DNA from: DHVE2 group archaeon
GTDB lineage: Archaea; Thermoplasmatota; Thermoplasmata; Thermoplasmatales; Aciduliprofundaceae
DNA length: 46,895 nucleotides
NCBI GenBank assembly: GCA_015521465.1
Contig: WAOD01000100.1
Location: 1-46,895 of the forward strand
Reading direction: 5' to 3'
Part shown: piece by piece, positions 7,603 through 15,205 of the stretch
Layout: every line of letters starts with the position of its first letter
Numbering within the stretch: the stretch's first letter is position 1
Made by a program: the position numbers and the translations under genes
Notes under the pieces: generated by a model
The model's input: the letters and a program-made list of their open reading frames with translations, nothing else
The model's database searches: none
Told to the model about the DNA's origin: nothing

Positions 7603-9005
7603 AGGTAAGTACAGGTATAAAAAATCTGGATATGATTATGGACGGTGGCTTTGTAGAGCGAAGTTTTAACCTGGTGTACGGAGGCGGTGGTACTGGAAAA
7701 ACACTGTTTACTTTTAACTTCCTGCTTAACGGTGCTGAAACAGGGAACAGCGTTCTTTATGTCACCTTGGAGGAATCTTGGGAGGATATCATTCGCAAGT
7801 TACCTGATGGTATGAGAAAGAGACTTAATGCGATCAAGAATAATTTTCATTATCTGGACTTTGGCAGCTTGAGACCAGTTCTCGGCAAAGAGATAATGAA
7901 TGTTGATGTGCTCATGGAAGCCATAGCAAGCAGCATAGTGGTGAATAATGTAACCCTTGTTGGGTTTGACGGAATCGCACCTCTGTCCATTTACTATGAT
8001 GATGAACATAAATTGAGGAGTGTGATATTCAATTTATCACAGGGTATAAAGAGTTACGGTGCGACTACAGTGTTTACAAGCGAAGAAATTGAGGGGCGTA
8101 GCAGGTACGGTACGGAAGAGTTTGTGGCTGATTCTGTTATTCGCCTTATTTACACAGGTGAGAAGCGCAGGATTCAGGTTTTGAAATCTCGTGGCACGGA
8201 TTTTGTAGGGGGAAAGCACGGGTTGGAGATAGTATCCGATGGTCTCCGAGTTTATCCAAAGATTTTGTTTGTTGGTTCAAAAATAAAGCAAAAATCTGTG
8301 AGCATTGGAATACCTAAGTTGGATACCATGCTCGGGGAGACATTTTCAGGGGACATAACACTCCTTACCGGGCCTCCTGGCACTGGCAAGTACCTTTTTG
8401 GCATTTCATTCATAAAGAACGCTTGCAAGCAGGGTAAAAAGGGATTGTTCATCTCTTTTGAAGACAGTGTGGGGAAGATAAAGAGGAGGTTAGAAGATTC
8501 AGGTGATGGCAAATCTCTGTGCAGGGTTGTTTACATAGACTCTGGGAATATTGATATTTACAAGTTGATGTGGCAGTTAAAGTCTTTAGCGACAGATGCC
8601 AATAGGCTGGTTCTACATGGCATGAATAATCTTGCTGGCAACGATGAGTACGAGGATTTTGTTCACGAGTTTTTGAAATACGTGAGGGCAAGTGGTATTA
8701 GTACTATGGTAACATACAATACCTCTCAGGTGATAGCTACAAATACACTGGGAGATGATAAAATTGTGAATCTATCAGATAATATAATAAAGCTTCTGTT
8801 CGCGGAAATAGGCGGTGAGCTAAAGAAAATTTTGGTTATAATTAAAAGTCATTCACCTACCCACGAGCGTGGGCTGGTGGAGTACCGTTTGGGCAAGAGT
8901 GGTGTTGTGATTGTGGGTAAAATAGAAGGTATGGAGGGCGTGATAAGCGGCACGCCTACGAGGCAAATGGAGATTAAAAAGAGGGTAGAAAGTTTTTTCA
9001 AGTGA
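7599..9005 (+). CDS. KaiC-like ATPase with two RecA domains, second one degenerate
   Basis: 468 residues with two KaiC/RecA-type modules. The first has a complete Walker A (GGGGTGKT, 28-35) followed by the paired glutamates typical of KaiC (TLEES) and a hydrophobic Walker B-like LVGFDG. The second begins near residue 230. Its P-loop reads GPPGTGKY (258-265), with Tyr where Ser/Thr should coordinate Mg, and the Walker B position reads LVLHG, lacking the Asp. It keeps the FEDS glutamate region. One active and one regulatory or structural module is therefore likely. Family members act in signalling, archaellum control or clock-like systems; none of these is demonstrated here. Coupled by a 4-nt overlap to the upstream RHH gene. 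Confidence 0.85.
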   Translation: MKVSTGIKNLDMIMDGGFVERSFNLVYGGGGTGKTLFTFNFLLNGAETGNSVLYVTLEESWEDIIRKLPDGMRKRLNAIKNNFHYLDFGSLRPVLGKEIMNVDVLMEAIASSIVVNNVTLVGFDGIAPLSIYYDDEHKLRSVIFNLSQGIKSYGATTVFTSEEIEGRSRYGTEEFVADSVIRLIYTGEKRRIQVLKSRGTDFVGGKHGLEIVSDGLRVYPKILFVGSKIKQKSVSIGIPKLDTMLGETFSGDITLLTGPPGTGKYLFGISFIKNACKQGKKGLFISFEDSVGKIKRRLEDSGDGKSLCRVVYIDSGNIDIYKLMWQLKSLATDANRLVLHGMNNLAGNDEYEDFVHEFLKYVRASGISTMVTYNTSQVIATNTLGDDKIVNLSDNIIKLLFAEIGGELKKILVIIKSHSPTHERGLVEYRLGKSGVVIVGKIEGMEGVISGTPTRQMEIKKRVESFFK

Positions 9006-9006
9006 A

Positions 9007-9017
9007 AATTTTAATAG
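9007..9017 (+). promoter_or_regulatory. TATA box of aspS
   Basis: AATTTTAATAG located about 25 nt upstream of the AspRS ATG at 9039, just after the KaiC stop. It implies a separate, nearly leaderless aspS transcript. Confidence 0.55.
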
Positions 9018-9038
9018 TTTTCTATCTTCTTCCCCTAT

Positions 9039-10322
9039 ATGTTCAGAACTCACACCACCAAGGAAGCTTCTAAATTAGATGGAGAGGAAGTTAAAGTTTG
9101 TGGCTGGATCCACGATATCCGAGTTTTAGGAAGAATCGCCTTCATTATCCTTCGAGATCGTTATGGCTTTGCGCAGCTCACATTGATTAAGAGCTTAATA
9201 GGCAATGAGAATTTCAAGAAGTACACTAAGCTAACGAGGGAAAGTGTTATTTGCGCCCGAGGAAAAGTGCAGAAAACGGAGCAGGCAAAGTTGGGGTTTG
9301 AAATTCTCCCGGAGGAAATAGAAGTGCTGAACCAGGCAGAAACCCCACTTCCTTTAGGTGTTGCTGATAAAGTCTCGGCGGATATGGAGACGAGGATAGA
9401 GAACAGATTTTTAGATCTGAGAAAACCGGAAGTTCTCGCGGTGTTCATTGCCAGGAGCAATATACTTCGAGGAATAAGAGAAATCCTATCAGAAGAGAAT
9501 TTCATAGAGGTTCACACTCCGAAAATAGTAGCCACCGCCACTGAGGGTGGTACCGAATTATTTCCGGTGAAGTACTTTGAGAAGGATGCTTTTTTGAATC
9601 AGAGTCCCCAGCTTTACAAGCAAATTCTAATGGGCTCTGGATTCGACAAGGTATTCGAAATAGCTCCTGCCTTCAGGGCCGAGGAGCACAACACAACGAG
9701 GCACCTCAACGAATTCATATCAATAGACGCGGAGATGAGCTTCGCTGACGACGAAGATGCCATGCGCATTTTGGAAAAAGGGATACAAAATGCAATAAAG
9801 TACGCAGTGGAAGACGAATCCTTCGAAATGCTGAATCGGAATTTAGAAGTCCCGAAGATTCCATTCAAGAGGATCACATACGACGAGGCATTAGATATAA
9901 TAAATTCCCGCGGATTGAACATGGAATGGGGCGAGGATTTCTCCACGGAGGCGCTTAAAATTTTGGGCGAGGAGATGGATGATTTTTACTTCATAACCAA
10001 ATGGCCCCTGGAGATAAAGCCCTTCTATGTTCTTCCACACGAGGAGAAATACTCAAAGGCATTCGACCTGATGCACCGAGACAAAGAACTGAGCTCGGGA
10101 GCGCAGAGAAACCATGTTTACGAATCCTTGGTTGAAGTTATGAAGAGCAAAGGTCTAAATCCAGAGAGTTTTGAATTCTACCTTCGTGCTTTCATATTTG
10201 GCATGCCCCCCCACGCGGGCTGGGGCCTCGGGCTGGAGCGCTTGGTGATGATCATAACTGGCGTGAAAAACATAAGAGAATGCGTGATTTTCCCGAGAGA
10301 CAGGACAAGGCTGATTCCGTAA
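9039..10322 (+). CDS. aspS: Aspartyl-tRNA synthetase
   Basis: 427-residue class IIb synthetase that charges tRNA-Asp (and tRNA-Asn too if non-discriminating). It has an N-terminal OB-fold anticodon-binding domain (about 1-105, KVCGWIHDIR), class II motif 2 FRAEEHNTTRHLNEF (about 213-227) and motif 3 GWGLGLERLV (about 394-403). Length and organisation are those of archaeal AspRS, without the bacterial insertion domain. Whether it is discriminating cannot be settled without searching the genome for AsnRS and GatCAB. Followed immediately by a T-rich stretch likely to end transcription. Confidence 0.95.
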   Translation: MFRTHTTKEASKLDGEEVKVCGWIHDIRVLGRIAFIILRDRYGFAQLTLIKSLIGNENFKKYTKLTRESVICARGKVQKTEQAKLGFEILPEEIEVLNQAETPLPLGVADKVSADMETRIENRFLDLRKPEVLAVFIARSNILRGIREILSEENFIEVHTPKIVATATEGGTELFPVKYFEKDAFLNQSPQLYKQILMGSGFDKVFEIAPAFRAEEHNTTRHLNEFISIDAEMSFADDEDAMRILEKGIQNAIKYAVEDESFEMLNRNLEVPKIPFKRITYDEALDIINSRGLNMEWGEDFSTEALKILGEEMDDFYFITKWPLEIKPFYVLPHEEKYSKAFDLMHRDKELSSGAQRNHVYESLVEVMKSKGLNPESFEFYLRAFIFGMPPHAGWGLGLERLVMIITGVKNIRECVIFPRDRTRLIP

Positions 10323-10352
10323 AAAAGAAAAAAATTTATTTTTTCTTTTTCT
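10322..10352. terminator. Bidirectional T-rich terminator region
   Basis: After the aspS stop the + strand reads TTTATTTTTTCTTTTTCT. The minus-strand gene ending at 10336 runs into a T-rich ATTTTTTTCTTTTTT on its own strand. Archaeal termination needs oligo-T rather than a hairpin, so this short A/T block could end both convergent transcripts. Confidence 0.5.
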
Positions 10353-11958
10353 CAACGAGCACCACGATTAACACTATAACTATCACCACTACTGCAATGC
10401 TCGCAATGCACATCATTACGCCGAGGATCAACCCGAACATATTCCCGCTGCCACCTTCTTTAACGTCGTTTGTTATCTCCCCCGAAGTGGTAATTTCTTT
10501 CTCGAATGTACCATCCCCATTAATGTCGATGCTTAATTTTACCGCGTCCGCGGCGTTGGATGCAACTTTCTTCCAATCCACCACGTATTGATCGATTTCA
10601 CCTTTCACTATGGATATTGCCTTCGCGTTAACCACCAATTCGGATAGGGATGACCTCATGGCAGAGTCTATTTTCTTTATCTGTAAATCGTAACTTCCTT
10701 CGTACATCCCAATAACCTGATACTTGAATGTAACCCCTGAGCCTGTGGGTATCCTGTAAATAATGGGATTTGCAACGTTTATCTCGATTACTCCGCCAAT
10801 CTCTTTATATTCTTTCATATCCCTGTCGTAGCCGTATTTTCTTCCCTGAGAATCCACTATCAAAAGCGAGTCGTATGTCTCACTATGCTGAGAGGATTTA
10901 TCTTTGAGAGTTATTTCCACATAGGTGCCAATGTCTGGGGCATCCGCAACTCGAAGTTTGTGACCGTAATAATCTGTCCACGTAATTTTCCCCCCTCCAA
11001 TTGCAATGTGCCATATGTCTCCTGCGTAGTTGTTAATTTTGTAAAGCTTATGTGAGAGAACATTATATATGTACCCGTTGTAATCATAGCTAAAAGTAAC
11101 CAAATAATTATCGAAGGATATAGAATCAAAGAAATCATAACTTGTGACAAAAGAGGCAATTCTTTCGCACTCCCCACTCATTATGTTAATTGCATCTAAG
11201 AATATACTTTTGCCAAAGTTCCATCTTCCAGCAGTGATTACCCAATCCCCATATATTGCCATTATATTACCATTAGAAACGGCTTTCCAGAACGTCCCAT
11301 TGGCGAACGAATAAATGTATTGTCCTGAAGCGAGGTATTTGTCAGAAATCACAGGAATGCTGAGTTCACCTGAACTTGTGAAATCTACTTTTTTAATGTT
11401 TCCTGGGGGATTATCGAGGGTTGTGTACCCAATCCATTCATCCTGATTCCCTCCATTGTTGTCGTTTTTGTAATATTCAAACGCCAGTTTGTTTTCCCAC
11501 ACCGAAGGATTCTTGTAGACATTCAAATTATCTCCGGATAGGATATCTCCAGAACTGCTAATTATACTCCCGTTCTGTTCCCATATTACCATGTATCCTC
11601 CGTTTGTCAAAGATATTTTAGAGCTCATATCTAACTCCTCTGTTTTACCGTAGTGCTTCACGCTTCCATCCTGATATTGGTAAGTAAACACATCTTTGTC
11701 CCAGCTATTTTCATTCATCTTTATACTCTCGTCCCATGCCACCATGTAATCATTCGTCGATTTTCCGGTCGTGGATAGGTCCACTATGGTGTTATCTGTA
11801 GAGTACACAACGCTTGCATCTAAATCTATGGAAACAGTGTCCGCATATCTCTCCGCATGGTACTCTCTCATCGGTTCCCCATGCTGTACCGCAATTCCCT
11901 GCAGAGAAAGCGCAATTACTAAAACTACAGATAAAAACAAAATAATTTTTTTTGCCAC
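10336..11958 (-). CDS. Secreted, C-terminally membrane-anchored protein of unknown function
   Basis: 540 residues. An N-terminal signal peptide (MAKKIILFLSVVLVIALSLQ) is followed by a long Tyr/Trp/Asp/Gly-rich extracellular region with repeated strand-turn patterns, probably beta-propeller-like. Near the C-terminus is an EF-hand-like DINGDGTFEKE, then a strongly hydrophobic helix and a KKKK stop-transfer tail. The topology is one large external domain held by a C-terminal helix. The start is GTG 11958, with GGAG 9 nt upstream; an ATG two bases earlier is out of frame. A hairpin-forming sequence lies in its leader (11972-11989). No enzyme motif is seen; a cell-envelope role is inferred. Confidence 0.82.
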   Translation of the reverse strand: MAKKIILFLSVVLVIALSLQGIAVQHGEPMREYHAERYADTVSIDLDASVVYSTDNTIVDLSTTGKSTNDYMVAWDESIKMNENSWDKDVFTYQYQDGSVKHYGKTEELDMSSKISLTNGGYMVIWEQNGSIISSSGDILSGDNLNVYKNPSVWENKLAFEYYKNDNNGGNQDEWIGYTTLDNPPGNIKKVDFTSSGELSIPVISDKYLASGQYIYSFANGTFWKAVSNGNIMAIYGDWVITAGRWNFGKSIFLDAINIMSGECERIASFVTSYDFFDSISFDNYLVTFSYDYNGYIYNVLSHKLYKINNYAGDIWHIAIGGGKITWTDYYGHKLRVADAPDIGTYVEITLKDKSSQHSETYDSLLIVDSQGRKYGYDRDMKEYKEIGGVIEINVANPIIYRIPTGSGVTFKYQVIGMYEGSYDLQIKKIDSAMRSSLSELVVNAKAISIVKGEIDQYVVDWKKVASNAADAVKLSIDINGDGTFEKEITTSGEITNDVKEGGSGNMFGLILGVMMCIASIAVVVIVIVLIVVLVEKKKK

Positions 11959-11971
11959 ATCTATAAACTCC

Positions 11972-11989
11972 TATGCTTCTTCAAGCATA
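11972..11989 (-). promoter_or_regulatory. Hairpin in the leader of the secreted-protein gene
   Basis: TATGCTT-CTTC-AAGCATA: perfect 7-bp arms around a 4-nt loop, between the TATA-like element (about 11992-12002) and the ribosome-binding site of the gene starting at 11958. It could be an operator at the transcription start or a 5' mRNA stem-loop. Confidence 0.45.
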
Positions 11990-12097
11990 CATAATATAGT
12001 TATTTTTTTGTATTTAACATTTGTCTAATAATTAACACATCCAAAAATCAATAAATGCGGATTTTAAATTAAATAAAAATTATGAGATAGAATGGTC

Positions 12098-13048
12098 TTA
12101 CTTTAACATCAAATCTTCGTATGCACTTAGTGCAGCTACAGCACCCTGTCCCGCAGCTATTATTATCTGTCCTGCAGTGCCCGTCACATCCCCTGCGGCG
12201 TAAATTCTTTCCACGTTCGTTCTCATTTTTTGTGAGACTCTTATATACCCTCTGTCATCCGTGTCAACGCCTATCTTCTTTGCAAGGTCGCTTATGGGTA
12301 CAAGTCCAACGTATACGAATATCCCTTCCACGGGTATTTCTTTTGTTTCTCCGTTTTCTCTGTCTTTATAAATAACTTTCTCCACTTTTTCTTTGCCCTT
12401 GAATTCTGTAACCATGGCATTGGTTATGTACTTTATTCCCTTTTCTTCTATTATCTTTTTATATGCATTCTCGCACATAATTTGGTTTTTGTACTCGATT
12501 ATAACTGGATCCACGCCAAGATCCTTAAGGTATATGGCAGCTATTGCTCCAGAGTTACCGCCTCCTATTACTGCTACTTTTTTGCCTCGGAAGAAATATC
12601 CATCACAGGTGACACAGTAGGACACGCCTTTTCCAAAAAGCTCTTTCTCGCCAGGTACTCCCAAGCTCTTGTGTGTGGTTCCCGTAGCAAAGATTATCGC
12701 CTTAGCAGTGTAATCTCCCCTTTCTGCTTTTAATATGAACCTATCATCTTCTTTTTTTATTTCTGTAACTTCATTTTTCTCTGAAATTTCCACATATTTT
12801 AATGCGTGTTCTTTAAATTTTTTTGCCAGTTCCTCTCCTTTTAATCCTTCGAATCCAAGATAGTTTTCCACGAAGGGTGCGTCTTCTGCGAGACCTCCTG
12901 CATTTCCTTTGTCAATTATTATTGCGTTTAACCCTGCTCTTGTAGCGTATATTCCTGCGCTTAGCCCCGCAGGGCCGCCACCAATTATAGCCACATCCAC
13001 ATCCTTGCTCTCCCTCGAGGTAGAGGGTAGAACAAATCCCATGTTCAT
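12098..13048 (-). CDS. trxB: Thioredoxin-disulfide reductase-like flavoprotein
   Basis: 316 residues in the low-molecular-weight thioredoxin reductase fold: FAD-binding GGGPAG near the N-terminus, redox-active CVTC at 145-148, a second Rossmann motif GGGNSG at 162-167 and the C-terminal AGDVTG FAD signature. The HRRxxxR-type segment that normally binds the 2'-phosphate of NADPH is absent; after the second Rossmann motif the sequence reads VIIEYKNQIMCE. The thioredoxin reductase of Thermoplasma acidophilum also lacks this element and does not use NADPH efficiently. The ATG at 13048 is chosen because GAGGTG lies 7 nt upstream; GTG 13057 overlaps that site. It directly follows the PDO gene, its likely electron acceptor. 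Confidence 0.9.
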   Translation of the reverse strand: MNMGFVLPSTSRESKDVDVAIIGGGPAGLSAGIYATRAGLNAIIIDKGNAGGLAEDAPFVENYLGFEGLKGEELAKKFKEHALKYVEISEKNEVTEIKKEDDRFILKAERGDYTAKAIIFATGTTHKSLGVPGEKELFGKGVSYCVTCDGYFFRGKKVAVIGGGNSGAIAAIYLKDLGVDPVIIEYKNQIMCENAYKKIIEEKGIKYITNAMVTEFKGKEKVEKVIYKDRENGETKEIPVEGIFVYVGLVPISDLAKKIGVDTDDRGYIRVSQKMRTNVERIYAAGDVTGTAGQIIIAAGQGAVAALSAYEDLMLK

Positions 13049-13058
13049 GGCGATCACC

Positions 13059-13709
13059 TCACTGCATCTTCTTCCATGCTTCCACTACATACTTTATATA
13101 CTGTTCATCAGGATATGCACCTATGAACTGCACATCCTCGTTAATTAATATGTGAGGCACGCTCATAACATTCCATTTATTTGCCCAATCTGGGAATTCT
13201 ACGGCTTCTACCATCTCTCCCGTTATGTTTTCGTTGAGTAGTGCAAAACGATGCGCAGTTCTTACGGCTCTTGGGCAGTATGGACAGGTTGGTGTTACAA
13301 ATACCTGAATCTTTACGGGCTTGTCTATCATGTCCAGCTGGGCCATAACTTCATCGCTAACGTCTGCGTGTCTCCTTGAGACATCCATTATATCTTCAAT
13401 CATTGATGAGAACTCGTATCCAGATGGCAATCCTACATACCTTATTCTTCCACCGTACTTATCTCCGTCGGTTATTATGACTGTGGGCACGTGCTCCACA
13501 TTATATATCTTTGCTTCCTCGCTGTCGATGGAAAATTCTTCAAAGTTTATTTTTTCGTGCAATTCTGCAACTTCCTGCGCAATTGCACTGGCCACGTTGC
13601 AGTACTGGCAGTTTGGACCTGTGAATACCAGCAGCTTTACCTCTTCTTTCATATTTTTATCAAATTCACCCTTCAGATATTCCTTATCCTTGTCCTGTAT
13701 GTATCCCAT
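13059..13709 (-). CDS. Protein disulfide oxidoreductase with two thioredoxin folds
   Basis: 216 residues made of two thioredoxin/glutaredoxin domains, each with a CxxC: CQYC (34-37) and CPYC (142-145). Each domain keeps its cis-proline (HVPT, SVPH). This is the PDO arrangement of hyperthermophilic and thermoacidophilic archaea, which forms, reduces or isomerises cytoplasmic protein disulfides. AAGGTGAT lies 6 nt upstream of ATG 13709. The gene is the first of an operon with the thioredoxin reductase-like gene, which starts 10 nt after its stop, so the two probably form one redox relay. Confidence 0.92.
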   Translation of the reverse strand: MGYIQDKDKEYLKGEFDKNMKEEVKLLVFTGPNCQYCNVASAIAQEVAELHEKINFEEFSIDSEEAKIYNVEHVPTVIITDGDKYGGRIRYVGLPSGYEFSSMIEDIMDVSRRHADVSDEVMAQLDMIDKPVKIQVFVTPTCPYCPRAVRTAHRFALLNENITGEMVEAVEFPDWANKWNVMSVPHILINEDVQFIGAYPDEQYIKYVVEAWKKMQ

Positions 13710-13778
13710 TTATATCACCTTAAGCGAAGATAAAGGTTCTATATTAAAACCTTTGGGGTACATTTGTGGGTAATTTCA

Positions 13779-14135
13779 TTACCAGCCAAATATTCCTTTC
13801 CATCCCAAGCTAACTATTGCCAGATACAAAAAGAATACACCCAGACCACCGAGGCTTAAAATAAACCCCTCATAAAAAGGTCTGTCAAAAGCAGCTCTTT
13901 CTTCAAGGCTTTTCTGCTCTTTGGGTATGTTTTTAAATAGCATGTTAAGGACTGTGCCCACATCATAAAAGGCAGAAACTCCAGCAAGCATAAGTATGAT
14001 TGAAAGTATGAGGATAAATACAGGTATGATGATACCTAAAATAAGAAGTATAACTGTGAGAATTTCCAATTTTTTTAGTATCTTATTCCTTCGAGCAATT
14101 TTTAATTGCTCTATGGTATCATCATTCTCATCCAT
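13779..14135 (-). CDS. Small membrane protein of unknown function
   Basis: 118 residues: a charged N-terminal 22, two close hydrophobic segments (about 24-55), a polar middle containing many lysines and glutamates, and a last hydrophobic helix (about 91-112). I recognise no family. A TATA-like TTTTTAAATATC lies about 25-30 nt before the ATG and a purine-rich GAAGGA is adjacent to it. It is separated from the PDO operon by its own promoter. Confidence 0.65.
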   Translation of the reverse strand: MDENDDTIEQLKIARRNKILKKLEILTVILLILGIIIPVFILILSIILMLAGVSAFYDVGTVLNMLFKNIPKEQKSLEERAAFDRPFYEGFILSLGGLGVFFLYLAIVSLGWKGIFGW

Positions 14136-14223
14136 ATTCCTTCATTGGTGACCGATATTTAAAAATTTGTAAGGTAATGAAGATTCAGCTTGTCATACTG
14201 TATCAACCTTGCAATCGTAAAAG

Positions 14224-14296
14224 TGCAGGCGCCGGGATTTGAACCCGGGCTAAGGGCTTGGAAGGCCCTTGTGCTGCCAGACTACACTACGCCTGC
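14224..14296 (-). tRNA. tRNA-Gly (UCC)
   Basis: A full cloverleaf is readable on the minus strand: acceptor GCAGGCG/CGCCTGC with discriminator A, D arm, anticodon arm AGGGC-CTTCCAA-GCCCT (anticodon TCC) and T arm CCGGG-TTCAAAT-CCCGG. CCA is not encoded and no intron is present. It decodes GGA (and GGG by wobble). Confidence 0.96.
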
Positions 14297-14336
14297 TCAA
14301 AGCGTGAATAAATCGGCAGTATATAAATTTGATGTT

Positions 14337-14894
14337 TCAGTGATTTTTCATTTTATGTTGCAGATATATATAGTACGATGCGATAATCCCGATTGCAGCT
14401 ATAATTTCTGCAATGGCTATACCTCTAAAGTAATGCAATGCCATCTCGCCCAGTAAAATTTCTATGAGTATTATTGTGATTATGATATAGCCTTCCTTTA
14501 TTCTGAAGTAAGCCATTCCAAGTCCGGCTGTGAGCAACGAAATAGTTCCTACGTAAAAAAACATTTTACTCACAAACCCGTGAAACTCCGTTCCTTCTGG
14601 AAAAGTTCCGATTAGAAACAGGTTTAATATTGATAGTGCAAATAATCCAAGGGCTAACTTTATTATTTTTTTATTTTCTTCTTTTATACAGATTCCTATT
14701 GAGGACATGGTTACAACTGAGGAAATCATAAAGGAGATATTTAGCACGTAATTATATGGTACACCTACTGCTCCCATATCGCTAATTGCATTGTTTGTCA
14801 AGCTCCACCAGCTTCTGTTTATTATTGCGGATATAGCTATGCCTATTATTGCAATTAGCGGTCCGACGTATCCAAGTATTATTTCTTTTTTCAT
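14337..14894 (-). CDS. DUF998-like integral membrane protein
   Basis: 185 residues from the ATG at 14894 (MKKEIILGYVGP) with about six transmembrane helices and the block SLTNNAISDMGAVGVP near residue 32, as in DUF998 proteins. Function in this family is unknown. The frame is open 18 codons further upstream, but the internal ATG is preferred: a TATA-like ATTATATT lies about 30 nt before it. A 26-bp inverted repeat lies upstream of that promoter (14957-14982). Confidence 0.72.
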   Translation of the reverse strand: MKKEIILGYVGPLIAIIGIAISAIINRSWWSLTNNAISDMGAVGVPYNYVLNISFMISSVVTMSSIGICIKEENKKIIKLALGLFALSILNLFLIGTFPEGTEFHGFVSKMFFYVGTISLLTAGLGMAYFRIKEGYIIITIILIEILLGEMALHYFRGIAIAEIIAAIGIIASYYIYLQHKMKNH

Positions 14895-14956
14895 TCTTAT
14901 GCTAATGGTAATCTTTTGTTTGAATATAATCTTTGTGAAATTTCCCAATGTGCAGT

Positions 14957-14982
14957 CACTGAAATAGGACCTTATTTCAGTG
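14957..14982. repeat. 26-bp inverted repeat in a divergent intergenic region
   Basis: Arms CACTGAAATA and TATTTCAGTG are perfect 10-bp complements around GGACCT, whose own GG/CC can extend the pairing. It sits about 25 bp upstream of the DUF998-gene promoter and 220 bp before the large surface-protein gene. A regulator-binding site or a stem-loop are both possible. Confidence 0.55.
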
Positions 14983-15168
14983 TAATAAATTGCATCTGTT
15001 AAATTATGTTTTTGTTTTATTTGTTAATCATTAGGTGCGTTTTTGAATATATTCTATTATCCGTTAGCAAATTGCTCAAAGGTAGACGTTAATTTAAATG
15101 AATGTTTTTAGTTACTCCAGGTGCAAGTTCGATTTTTATTGTGTTTTTTCAATTTTCCTAACCTACCG

Positions 15169-15181
15169 AAAATAATATATA
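15169..15181 (+). promoter_or_regulatory. TATA box of the 843-residue surface protein gene
   Basis: AAAATAATATATA about 25-35 nt before ATG 15206, with no Shine-Dalgarno between, so the transcript is likely leaderless or nearly so. The remaining A/T-rich DNA from 14983 to 15168 shows nothing else I can name. Confidence 0.55.
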
Positions 15182-15205
15182 CATTATTACGATTAATTTA
15201 GACTC

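Noticed and set aside
9161-9505. 114-codon frame antisense to aspS
   Set aside because: AspRS domains cover the region completely and the antisense translation has no motif.
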